This document shows positions 25,443-32,806 of a stretch of DNA of 64,000 nt, piece after piece. The stretch comes from Clostridiales bacterium. GTDB taxonomy: Bacteria; Bacillota; Clostridia; Lachnospirales; Lachnospiraceae. Below the pieces are notes generated by a model. It was not told where the DNA came from. It made no database searches and saw only the letters and a list, made by a program, of their open reading frames with translations. Positions within the stretch are counted from its first letter, which is position 1, and each line of letters starts with the position of its first letter. Where the stretch lies: NCBI GenBank assembly GCA_018376135.1, contig JAHABX010000004.1, positions 62,001 through 126,000 on the forward strand, given 5' to 3'. The translations under genes and the position numbers were made by a program.

Positions 25443-26093
25443 TTAATTCATCTTCTGTTCCTGTCTCCACCAGATGTAGGACATGATGGACGGAATGATG
25501 CATGCCAGCATTACGCAGATGAAAGTGATCCAGTAGACGGCTTTCTGTGAGGGAAAGAAGGCACTGCCCATCATGATCATTCCTGCAAGGAAGAAGCATT
25601 TGCCGCCCAGCCGGTGAGTCCTGTACCAGATCTCGTCACTGGACAGGGTCCATGGATTTTTGATGCCCATATAGAAGTTGCTCTTGATCTTAGGCATGAT
25701 ATTGCCCAGAAATAAAAGCAGAAGCCCGACTCCGACGTTGACTACTGTGGGAACGGATACCGTACCCGGACGGAGGCTTTCCGTCAGGATCATGCCGGTC
25801 ATGGCAAGCAGGAAGAACTGCATGATAATACAGAAGCTGTCATAGTAGGAGCCGAATTTCTGATAATTCTTTTTCCGTGGATCAATATGCGGAAGGACGT
25901 CAAACAAAAATGCGAAAAAGACCGCCATACCGCACATAAGGAACAGCTGGGATTTGGAAGAATAAGAAACGGTTCCGTCAAATCCCCAGTTCATGGGAAT
26001 CTGGTCGGGAAGCGATGGGTACATGACAGCCGAAAGCGCCAGGTTGACCACTGCCACAATGTAATTAAGGATACGTAATCTAGTGTTTTTCAT
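25443..26093 (-). CDS. sdpI: SdpI-like immunity/membrane protein (DUF1648)
   Basis: A 216-residue protein with about six membrane helices. Its N-terminus has the DUF1648 motif (YPSLPDQIPMNWGFDGTVSY) and the second half the SdpI core MPKIKSNFYMGIKNPWTLSS DEIWYRTHRLGGK. In Bacillus subtilis SdpI protects against the SdpC toxin and keeps the SdpR repressor at the membrane. Here the gene overlaps sdpR by 14 bases (AGGAG site before the ATG). No sdpABC toxin genes are seen. It may give immunity against neighbours' toxins or respond to envelope stress. Confidence 0.85.
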   Translation of the reverse strand: MKNTRLRILNYIVAVVNLALSAVMYPSLPDQIPMNWGFDGTVSYSSKSQLFLMCGMAVFFAFLFDVLPHIDPRKKNYQKFGSYYDSFCIIMQFFLLAMTGMILTESLRPGTVSVPTVVNVGVGLLLLFLGNIMPKIKSNFYMGIKNPWTLSSDEIWYRTHRLGGKCFFLAGMIMMGSAFFPSQKAVYWITFICVMLACIIPSIMSYIWWRQEQKMN

Positions 26094-26364
26094 TATCAGT
26101 CTCTCCTTTCTTCAGTGACATCATCCAGTTCATGATGTCATCCAGCACGGTCGTATTGAGCGTATAGATAATATATTTTCCCTGCTTCTCATCATCGATC
26201 AGTCCGGCATGTTTAAGGATCGACAGATGGTGGGACAGGCTTGCGCCTGTGATAGAGAAATGTTCCAGAATCTCTCCTGCCGGTAACGGACCTGCCCGCA
26301 GCAGATTCAGGATCTCTCTGCGTGTAGGATCCGACAGTGCTTTAAAACTTTCCTGAAAGCTCAA
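26080..26364 (-). CDS. sdpR: SdpR-like ArsR-family repressor
   Basis: A 94-residue winged-helix regulator: FQESFKALSDPTRREILNLL, then RAGPLPAGEILEHFSITGAS and LSHHLSILKHAGLIDDEKQG, all typical of SdpR within the ArsR family. It has no metal-binding CxC motif. An ATG at 26385 is in frame, but its codons form the Shine-Dalgarno AGGAGGTGATC of a TTG at 26364, which I take as the real start and which gives the normal SdpR N-terminus. It probably represses its own operon through the AT-rich palindrome upstream, being inactivated by SdpI when toxin is present. Confidence 0.85.
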   Translation of the reverse strand: MSFQESFKALSDPTRREILNLLRAGPLPAGEILEHFSITGASLSHHLSILKHAGLIDDEKQGKYIIYTLNTTVLDDIMNWMMSLKKGETDNEKH

Positions 26365-26389
26365 TAGATCACCTCCTGATCTCATATTG

Positions 26390-26407
26390 TTTAGATGTTT
26401 ATCTAAA
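26390..26407. promoter_or_regulatory. Operator of sdpRI
   Basis: TTTAGATGTTTATCTAAA, an inverted repeat with 7-base arms; a further TCTAAAT follows. It lies between the minus-strand promoter (TTGACT, 17 bases, TACTCT, about 26418-26446) and the start, matching ArsR/SdpR autoregulation. Confidence 0.65.
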
Positions 26408-26479
26408 TGTCTAAATAAAGAGTATCACGGAAAAAAAGAAAAGTCAACCGTAAATTCCAGGTTGTCATTTGGGAAAATT

Positions 26480-26588
26480 ATGGTATAATGTCGGCAGACA
26501 TTATACCTGCGCATCGGATTTCTGCGGTTCCGCAGAAAGTCCGGCGCATCCGCCGGAGGCACTATGACCGCCTGCGGTCATGGTATAA
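26480..26588. repeat. Tandem perfect hairpins flanked by 9-base direct repeats
   Basis: Four perfect hairpins stand in a row: GGTATAATGTC/GACATTATACC (26482-26507), TTTCTGCGG/CCGCAGAAA (26519-26538), TCCGGCG/CGCCGGA (26540-26557) and ATGACCGC/GCGGTCAT (26564-26581), with loops of 2-4 bases. ATGGTATAA occurs at both ends (26480-26488 and 26580-26588), which could be a target-site duplication or part of the hairpins. A small non-coding mobile or interspersed repeat is likely; TGGTATAAT also looks like an extended -10 box. Confidence 0.65.
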
Positions 26589-26825
26589 AAGAACGTTATT
26601 CGCAGGAAAACGCATCAGTGTTAAAGGATTTCTACAATTATTCTTATTAAAAGGAAAGTGTTGACCCAAAGAGGCGGCAACTTTCGGAAAGTCAGTATTT
26701 CAATCAATCTGCTCCCGGAGCAGATCTTTTCTGGTGCTTCTGCAGATCGTTCATTCCCCAAAATAAAAGAGCTGAAAGACAGGGGACGCTTTGTGCGCCG
26801 TTTTATCAGACAAGGAGGAGAAAAT
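26589..26825 (+). other. Leader region of the ECF subunit gene, nothing identified
   Basis: 237 bases before the ATG at 26826. There is a weak open frame from 26658, without a ribosome binding site, and a self-complementary stretch (CTGCTCCCGGAGCAG at 26709-26723). A structured leader is possible but I match it to no known riboswitch. Confidence 0.4.
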
Positions 26826-27431
26826 ATGCAGAACAAAAACACAACACACACGCTCTATATGGTAGAGCTGGCTTTGATGGTGGCGATCATTTTTATTATG
26901 GCGTTCACTCCGCTGGGATATTTCAGAACCCCGGGGCTTTCCATCACATTTCTGACCATACCGGTGGCGGTGGGAGCAGTTATTTTAGGTCCAAAGGGCG
27001 GAGCTGTCTGCGGACTGGCATTCGGCATTACCAGCCTGATGCAGTGCTTCGGACTGAGTGCCTTTGGTACGGTACTGCTGGGGATCAATCCCTTCGGTAC
27101 GGTAGTTACCTGTATTGTGCCCCGTGTACTGGAGGGATTGATCTGCGGAATTGTATTCCGTGCAGCAGGAAAAGTCATGAAGAACGGGAAATACGTGCTT
27201 GCCAGTGTCACCTGTCCCCTTCTGAATACGCTGCTGTATATGACCTCTCTGGTTGTGTTTTTCTATCATACGGAATATATCCAGGGGTTTGTATCCGCAA
27301 TGGGAGTCAATAATCCCTTTGCCTTTGTGGTGGCTTTTGTAGGTATTCAGGGAGTGATCGAGGCGGTCACCTGTGCAGTATTGGGAACGGTTATTTCACG
27401 GGCGCTGGCGGCTGCTTTAAAAATGGGTTAA
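26826..27431 (+). CDS. ECF transporter substrate-binding (S) subunit, PanT-like
   Basis: A 201-residue protein with six hydrophobic helices. AFTPLGYFRTPGLSITFLTI and PVAVGAVILGPKGGAVCGLA, GITSLMQCFG and PRVLEGLICGIVFR follow the ECF_trnsprt pattern of vitamin S subunits, closest in my reading to pantothenate-type PanT. Such subunits bind the vitamin and use a shared EcfAA'T module, which is not in this window. AAGGAGGAGA precedes the ATG. The next gene, 16 bases on, is a DmpA-like peptidase, so the substrate may be an amide such as pantothenate. The assignment of substrate is inference. Confidence 0.75.
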   Translation: MQNKNTTHTLYMVELALMVAIIFIMAFTPLGYFRTPGLSITFLTIPVAVGAVILGPKGGAVCGLAFGITSLMQCFGLSAFGTVLLGINPFGTVVTCIVPRVLEGLICGIVFRAAGKVMKNGKYVLASVTCPLLNTLLYMTSLVVFFYHTEYIQGFVSAMGVNNPFAFVVAFVGIQGVIEAVTCAVLGTVISRALAAALKMG

Positions 27432-27447
27432 GTACAGGAGGAGACAG

Positions 27448-28395
27448 ATGGAGCAGGAAAAACTGGTAAGGGAGATCCCTGTTACAGAAATGAAGGGACT
27501 TCGGATCGGAAATGCGCAGGATGACTGTGCAAAGACCGGAGTTACCGTACTTTTATTTGATCAGGGTGCAAAGGTCGGCGTGGATGTAAGCGGAGGCGGT
27601 CCGGCGTCCAGAGAGACGCATCTTGCATCTCCTGTGACCGCGGACAATCCCGTCAATGCGATCGTCCTGTCCGGGGGTTCTGCCTATGGGCTGGCGGCAG
27701 GAGATGGTGTGATGCGTTATCTGGAGGAGCATGGAATCGGGTTTGATACCGGATATGCGAGGGTTCCGCTGGTCTGTCAGTCCTGTATCTATGATCTGGG
27801 GTATGGAAGTGCCAAGGTACGTCCGGATGCCGGGATGGGCTACAGGGCCTGTGTCGATGCCGGGAACAGTGTGCCTGTCTCCGGAAATACAGGGGCAGGA
27901 ACCGGAGCAACGGTGGGAAAGCTCTATGGAATGGAGCGGTCTGTGAAAGCAGGACTTGGAATCCATGCGGTGGCGGTAGGAGCGCTTCAGATGGCAGCGG
28001 TAGTCGTGGTCAATGCGCTGGGAGATATCTATGATCCGAAGACCGGGCAGAAGGTGGCAGGACTTCGGTCTGAGGACGGTCTGAGCTTTGTGGATACCTG
28101 TCAGGAGCTATATAAAATCAGCCGGAGAAGGGATCTTTTTACCGGCAATACAACCATCGGCGCAGTGGTGACCAACGGCAGCTTTTCCAAGGCAGAGATG
28201 AGTAAGATCGCCTCCATGACCAGGAATGCCTATGCCCGCTGTATCAATCCGGTGGGGACTCTGGCAGATGGGGATACCATCTATGCCGCGTCTCTTGGAG
28301 AGGTAGAGGCGGATATCAATATGGCAGGCACCCTGGCGGCAGAGGTGATGGCAGAGGCGATCCTGAAAGCAGTTTATGCTGTAAAAGAACAGTAA
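27448..28395 (+). CDS. DmpA-like P1 family (S58) peptidase
   Basis: A 315-residue N-terminal-nucleophile hydrolase of the DmpA/BapA type. These are made as a precursor that cuts itself into two chains; here the GNTTIGAVV motif (233-241) marks the cut before threonine 235, which becomes the nucleophile (serine in DmpA itself). Other family marks: PVNAIVLSGGSAYGLAAGDG and NTGAGTGATVGKL. Members release N-terminal D- or beta-amino acids from amides. It follows a PanT-like ECF subunit by 16 bases with an AGGAGG site, so it may act on a beta-alanine amide such as a pantothenate derivative. That is speculation. Confidence 0.85.
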   Translation: MEQEKLVREIPVTEMKGLRIGNAQDDCAKTGVTVLLFDQGAKVGVDVSGGGPASRETHLASPVTADNPVNAIVLSGGSAYGLAAGDGVMRYLEEHGIGFDTGYARVPLVCQSCIYDLGYGSAKVRPDAGMGYRACVDAGNSVPVSGNTGAGTGATVGKLYGMERSVKAGLGIHAVAVGALQMAAVVVVNALGDIYDPKTGQKVAGLRSEDGLSFVDTCQELYKISRRRDLFTGNTTIGAVVTNGSFSKAEMSKIASMTRNAYARCINPVGTLADGDTIYAASLGEVEADINMAGTLAAEVMAEAILKAVYAVKEQ

Positions 28396-28411
28396 GCCAA
28401 AGGTATCCGGT

Positions 28412-29221
28412 TCAGAGCTTTCGGTTTTTCCGGATATGGTGTTCCAGCTTCTGGATGAACTGATAAAGACAGAAGGCGATGATACAAAGGATGATCAGTG
28501 CAGTGATCAGGTAGTTCAGTTTAAAGATCTGGCTTGCATAGATGATGAGATAGCCAAGTCCTTCCCGGGCGGCAAGGAATTCTCCGATAATGACACCTAC
28601 CAGACACAGACCGATATTGACCTTCAGGATACTGATGATAGAGGGTATACTGGAGGGAAAGACGACACAGTAAAGCACGTGCAGACGGTTTCCGCCCAGA
28701 GTGTAGATAAGTTTGACCTTTTCCTCATCTGTTTCCCGGAAGGCAGTGTACATACTGATGATACTGCCGAAAACTGCTACGGACATACCGGCGACGATGA
28801 TGGTGCGGGTATTGGCGCCCAGCCATACGATGAGAAGCGGGGCGAGAGCGGATTTGGGAAGGCTGTTCAGGATGACCAGCCATGGTTCCAGAATCTCGGA
28901 GATCGTACTGGAGAACCAGAGAACGGTAGCAGTAAAAAAGCTTACAAGGATCACAAGGGCAAAGCTTAACAGTGTCTCATAAAGGGTGATCCCGGTGTGA
29001 CGGAAGATCGAACAGTCCCGGCTCATATCCAGGATGGTTTTGAGGACGCGGCTGGGACTGCTGAAGATAAAAGCGTCAAGCAGGTGGAGCCGGGTGCTGA
29101 GCTCCCAGGCAAAAAGGAACAGGAAGAAGATCAGAAACCGGCAGAGAGCGACCATATGATGGTGCTGCCGGTGCTTTCTGATATATTCTGCCTGACGGGG
29201 CGTAATCTCATCCATTTCCAT
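28412..29221 (-). CDS. ABC transporter permease, SsuC/TauC/ThiX type
   Basis: A 269-residue importer permease with about six helices and the EAA loop in GGNRLHVLYCVVFPSSIPSI. FLFAWELSTRLHLLDAFIFSSPSR near the N-terminus and SALAPLLIVWLGANTRTIIV are typical of nitrate/sulfonate/taurine and hydroxymethylpyrimidine (ThiXYZ) importers. Its start lies inside the end of the ATPase gene. No solute-binding protein (NMT1/THI5 or TauA type) is in the window, so the substrate is unknown; one could be encoded elsewhere. Confidence 0.85.
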   Translation of the reverse strand: MEMDEITPRQAEYIRKHRQHHHMVALCRFLIFFLFLFAWELSTRLHLLDAFIFSSPSRVLKTILDMSRDCSIFRHTGITLYETLLSFALVILVSFFTATVLWFSSTISEILEPWLVILNSLPKSALAPLLIVWLGANTRTIIVAGMSVAVFGSIISMYTAFRETDEEKVKLIYTLGGNRLHVLYCVVFPSSIPSIISILKVNIGLCLVGVIIGEFLAAREGLGYLIIYASQIFKLNYLITALIILCIIAFCLYQFIQKLEHHIRKNRKL

Positions 29222-29975
29222 TCAACTCCTTCCAGATTTCATTAAAATAGTCTTTGAATTCCGAAGCCTGACGCCGTTTCATGGGAGTCAGCCCGGGTTC
29301 CCGGAACCGGATCTGCATGATCCTGCGGATGGCAGCAGGACGTTTTGACAGAATCAGGATCCTGTCCGCCATACTGATTGCTTCCGAGAGATCGTGAGTG
29401 ACCAGTATGGCGGTCTTTTTTTCTTTCTTGATGATCTGGCAGACATCATCACAGACACTCAGACGGGTCTGATAATCCAGTGCAGAGAATGGTTCATCCA
29501 GAAGCAGGAGGCTGGGGTCAAGTGCCAGTGTGCGGATGAGAGCAGCCCGCTGCCGCATGCCGCCGGAAAGCTCGGAGGGACGGGCATTTTTGAAGGCGGA
29601 AAGTCCGTAGTCCCGGAGCATCTTTTCCACATGCTCCAGATTTTCCGGAGTCATGCGCTTTTGGATCTCCAGTCCCAGAATGACGTTGCGGTATACGGTA
29701 CGCCATTCAAACAGGTGATCTTTCTGAAGCATGTATCCGATATCTGCCTGAGACACGGAGGACCGGGGAGACCGGATCCGGATAAAGCCCTCTTCCGGTT
29801 CCATCAGTCCGGCGAGAAGAGAGAGAAGTGTGGATTTGCCGCAGCCGCTGGGACCGACAATGGCAAGAAATTCCCCTTCTTCCACGGAGAAAGTGATATC
29901 TGAAAGTGCCGGGGTTTCACCGGACAGCATATGATAGGCATAACAGACGTGGCTGACTTCCAATAAGGTATCCAT
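29208..29975 (-). CDS. ABC transporter ATP-binding protein, SsuB/TauB/ThiZ type
   Basis: A 255-residue ATPase: Walker A GPSGCGKST, Q-loop GYMLQKDHLFEWRTVYRNVI, signature LSGGMRQRAALIRTL, Walker B LLLDEPFSALD and switch ILVTHDLSEA. The MLQKDHLFEWRTV segment is common in the thiamine-precursor or taurine-type importers. A TAAGGAGG site precedes the ATG. It energises uptake with the permease encoded by the overlapping next gene. Confidence 0.88.
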   Translation of the reverse strand: MDTLLEVSHVCYAYHMLSGETPALSDITFSVEEGEFLAIVGPSGCGKSTLLSLLAGLMEPEEGFIRIRSPRSSVSQADIGYMLQKDHLFEWRTVYRNVILGLEIQKRMTPENLEHVEKMLRDYGLSAFKNARPSELSGGMRQRAALIRTLALDPSLLLLDEPFSALDYQTRLSVCDDVCQIIKKEKKTAILVTHDLSEAISMADRILILSKRPAAIRRIMQIRFREPGLTPMKRRQASEFKDYFNEIWKELNGNG

Positions 29976-30120
29976 GAGCGTACCTCCTTACGTACTACAA
30001 TATAAGATATGGATTTTCTTCAGAATGTGTGCTATGCTCATATGCAGATGCCGGGAATTGCGCGGTAAGGAAGCAATCCGCGGTATCGAATGTATGGCGG
30101 AAAGAAAAGGGAGGAAGAAG

Positions 30121-30612
30121 ATGGCGAAGACAAAAGAGATAAAGACCAATGCCATGCGTATGCTGGACAGAATGAAGATTGCATATGATTCCCACACTTA
30201 TGAATGTGAGGAATTTATTGATGCACTGCAGATTGCGGATATGCTGAATATTCCTTATGAAAAGATGTACAAGACGCTTGTGACGGTGGGGAACAGTAAG
30301 AATTATTTTGTGTTTGTAATCCCCATCGCGGAAGAACTGGATCTGAAAAAGGCTGCCCGGGTAGTAGGGGAGAAAGCGCTTGCCATGATCCATGTAAAGG
30401 ATATCAATACGGTGACGGGCTATATTCGGGGAGGCTGCACTGCTGTTGGCATGAAAAAGCAGTATGTGACCAGGATCGATGAGAGCGCAAAGGCGCTGGA
30501 GCGAATCGTGGTCAGCGGGGGCAGGATCGGAACCCAGCTTGAATTAAAGCCCGACGATCTGTGCCGTGCGTCCGGAGGAGAATATGCAGACATTATTGTA
30601 AGGCAGGAATAA
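30121..30612 (+). CDS. ybaK: Cys-tRNA(Pro) deacylase, YbaK/EbsC family
   Basis: A 163-residue protein of the YbaK/ProX editing family: MRMLDRMKIAYDSHTYECEE, KTLVTVGNSKNYFVFVIPIA, EELDLKKAARVVGEKALAMI and the G-rich GYIRGGCTAVGMKKQYVTRID. Family members hydrolyse cysteine wrongly attached to tRNA(Pro) (or clear Cys-tRNA(Cys)). The frame is open back to 29974 but a GGGAGGAAGAAG site supports the ATG at 30121. The ABC exporter gene follows after 10 bases. Confidence 0.88.
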   Translation: MAKTKEIKTNAMRMLDRMKIAYDSHTYECEEFIDALQIADMLNIPYEKMYKTLVTVGNSKNYFVFVIPIAEELDLKKAARVVGEKALAMIHVKDINTVTGYIRGGCTAVGMKKQYVTRIDESAKALERIVVSGGRIGTQLELKPDDLCRASGGEYADIIVRQE

Positions 30613-30622
30613 CAGGAGAGCT

Positions 30623-32383
30623 ATGAACGAGAGAGAATATACAAGTAAAGAGCTGTTAAAACGGTTTGTGCCGTATTACCGACCGTATTTTCCGGTGCTG
30701 CTGAAGGATCTGAGCTGTGCGGCACTGACCACGATCTGTGAGATGGTACTGCCGCTGATGATCCGGTATATTACCAATGCGGGCATGAATGATCTGGCAT
30801 CTTTGTCGGTAGGAGTGGTATGCAGGCTTGCGTTTGTCTATTTTATACTGCGTGTGATCGACAGCGGAGCCAATTTCTACATGGCATATACAGGACATGT
30901 AATGGGAACACATATTGAGACAGACATGCGCCGTGCAGCATATCATCATCTTCAGAAGCTGTCCAATACCTACTATAATAATACAAAGATCGGGCAGATT
31001 ATGGGACGGATCACCAATGACCTGTTTGACGTGACAGAATTTGCTCATCACTGTCCGGAGGAGTTTTTTATTGCCGGTATCAAAATCGTGGTGTCGTTCC
31101 TGATTCTGGCACAGACCAGTCTGGCGCTGACTCTGATCGTATTTTTGTGTATACCTCTGATGCTGGTGGTCTGTACGACGCTGAATATGAAAGTGAAGGC
31201 AGCTTTCCGCAGACAGCGGCAGCAGATCGGCGAGCTGAATGCACGGATCGAGGACAGTCTGCTGGGGCATAAGGTGGTGAAGGCATTCACCAATGAAGAG
31301 CGGGAAGAGGAGAAGTTTGAGGCGGACAATCAGGAGTTTTTCCGTCTGAAAAAGTATGGCTACCGCTACATGGGTGCCTTTCAGACGACCACGAGGAGCT
31401 TTGACGGGCTGATGTATCTGATGGTGCTGCTGGCAGGCGGAATTTTCCTTGTGAAGGGGCTGATCGCTCCTGGAGATCTGGTGGCATATACCATGTATGT
31501 GTCGACGCTGATCGCAACGATCCGCCGTATTATCGAATTTGCCGAACAGTTCCAGAGAGGGATCACGGGAATCGAGCGTTTCCTTCAGATCATGGATGCG
31601 GATATTGAGATCTTTGATGAGCCGGATGCGGTTCCGCTTGAGAAGGTAGATGGAAACATTGTTTTTCAGAAGGTTTCTTTTGAATATGCGGATGATCATA
31701 ATCAGGTGTTCCGGAATCTGAACCTGAATATCCGGGCAGGGGAAAAGGTCGCAATTGTTGGTCCGTCCGGAGGCGGAAAGACGACACTGTGTAATCTGAT
31801 CCCCAGATTCTATGATGTGACGGAGGGAAGGATCCTTCTGGACGGAGAAGATGTAAAGCATTATACGCTGAAAAGTCTGCGCCGGAATATTGGAATTGTA
31901 CAGCAGGAGGTCTACCTGTTTTCCGGTACTGTTTATGAAAATATCTCTTACGGACGTCTGGGAGCTACCAGAGAAGAGGTTATTGAGGCGGCAAAGGAAG
32001 CAGGGGCGCATGAATTTATCATGAATCTGAAGGATGGATATGACACTTACATTGGTGAGAGAGGGGTAAAGCTGTCCGGCGGACAGAAGCAGAGGCTCAG
32101 TATTGCCAGAGTATTCCTGAAAAATCCACCCATTATCATTCTGGACGAAGCAACCTCTGCGCTGGATAACGAGAGTGAGTTTGCCGTAGCACAGTCCCTG
32201 CAAAGGCTGTCAGAGGGCAGGACGACGCTGACCATTGCCCATCGCCTGTCCAGTATCCGTAATTCAGACCGGATACTGGTGCTGACGGAGAATGGGATTG
32301 AGGAAGAGGGCAGTCACGAAGCTCTTTTGAAGCAGGGAGGAATCTACTATAAGCTGTATCATATGGCGGAACAATTAAAATAA
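30623..32383 (+). CDS. ABC exporter, fused membrane and ATPase domains
   Basis: A 586-residue half-transporter. Six membrane helices lie in residues about 20-300 (PVLLKDLSCAALTTICEMVL at the start), with the coupling sequence in VVKAFTNEEREEEKF. The ATPase has Walker A GPSGGGKTT, Q-loop VQQEVYLFSGTVYENI, signature LSGGQKQR, Walker B PIIILDEATSALD and the H-loop IAHRLS. It probably works as a homodimer, as no second half-transporter is next to it. Typical substrates are lipids, peptides or drugs; nothing here narrows this down. It starts after an AACAGGAGAG site. Confidence 0.88.
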   Translation: MNEREYTSKELLKRFVPYYRPYFPVLLKDLSCAALTTICEMVLPLMIRYITNAGMNDLASLSVGVVCRLAFVYFILRVIDSGANFYMAYTGHVMGTHIETDMRRAAYHHLQKLSNTYYNNTKIGQIMGRITNDLFDVTEFAHHCPEEFFIAGIKIVVSFLILAQTSLALTLIVFLCIPLMLVVCTTLNMKVKAAFRRQRQQIGELNARIEDSLLGHKVVKAFTNEEREEEKFEADNQEFFRLKKYGYRYMGAFQTTTRSFDGLMYLMVLLAGGIFLVKGLIAPGDLVAYTMYVSTLIATIRRIIEFAEQFQRGITGIERFLQIMDADIEIFDEPDAVPLEKVDGNIVFQKVSFEYADDHNQVFRNLNLNIRAGEKVAIVGPSGGGKTTLCNLIPRFYDVTEGRILLDGEDVKHYTLKSLRRNIGIVQQEVYLFSGTVYENISYGRLGATREEVIEAAKEAGAHEFIMNLKDGYDTYIGERGVKLSGGQKQRLSIARVFLKNPPIIILDEATSALDNESEFAVAQSLQRLSEGRTTLTIAHRLSSIRNSDRILVLTENGIEEEGSHEALLKQGGIYYKLYHMAEQLK

Positions 32384-32386
32384 AAA

Positions 32387-32434
32387 AGAATCCCGCATGC
32401 GGGATTCTCCGCCTGCGGCGGGTCGCAAAGCGAC
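32387..32434. repeat. Tandem perfect hairpins downstream of the ABC exporter; terminator on the minus strand
   Basis: Three back-to-back perfect hairpins: a 22-base palindrome with AGAATCCCGC arms (32387-32408), CCGCC/GGCGG (32409-32421) and GTCGC/GCGAC (32422-32434). On the minus strand the first is followed by TTTTTTATTTT, making a strong intrinsic terminator for the genes ending at 32478. The back-to-back arrangement resembles the cluster at 26480-26588. Confidence 0.7.
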
Positions 32435-32477
32435 ATAATTCCTGTTCGCCGCAGTGCGATCCATAGCGAAGCGTTTT

Positions 32478-32789
32478 TTATTCCTGGGAAAAGGGATCCT
32501 CTGCAGATCTGCCGGAGGTACCTTTTCCTTCTACATTTAATGCTGCTTTTTTCTCCTTGATATTTGCTTTGTGGACGGAGATCGCAGTGCAGTATTCCAG
32601 AACGGCTTCGTCCACTTCCTTTCCCAGAAGAAACTGCTGATAGTAGTGGGCGCCGATCTTTTCTTCCAGCTCCCGGATAGATTTCTCGTCACTCAGGATC
32701 TGGGTCTTCAGTTTCGTATCTTCAATCACTTCCGTTGTCTTATCAGCGGCTGCTTTCGCAAACGCATTGACCTTATTTATAAAATCCAT
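32478..32789 (-). CDS. Small coiled-coil protein of unknown function
   Basis: A 103-residue soluble, charged protein predicted to be mostly helical: MDFINKVNAFAKAAADKTTE, then LSDEKSIRELEEKIGAHYYQ and the C-terminal NIKEKKAALNVEGK. The YYQQFLLGKEVDEAVLEYC middle part resembles short proteins with a zinc-ribbon tail found in Clostridia (they start MDFFNKV...AKKATDKT), here without the ribbon. No known function. AGGAGGAGA precedes the ATG. It follows scrK by 17 bases, so both share a transcript. Confidence 0.65.
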   Translation of the reverse strand: MDFINKVNAFAKAAADKTTEVIEDTKLKTQILSDEKSIRELEEKIGAHYYQQFLLGKEVDEAVLEYCTAISVHKANIKEKKAALNVEGKGTSGRSAEDPFSQE

Positions 32790-32806
32790 GAATTATCTCC
32801 TCCTTT

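Noticed and set aside
26658..26825. N-terminal extension of the ECF subunit
   Set aside because: No ribosome binding site at 26658, and S subunits start with the short polar segment before helix 1, as from 26826.
30656..32203. 515-codon open frame on the minus strand opposite the ABC exporter
   Set aside because: It is antisense to a clear exporter, has no family resemblance and no ribosome binding site; the composition is a by-product of the codon bias of the real gene.
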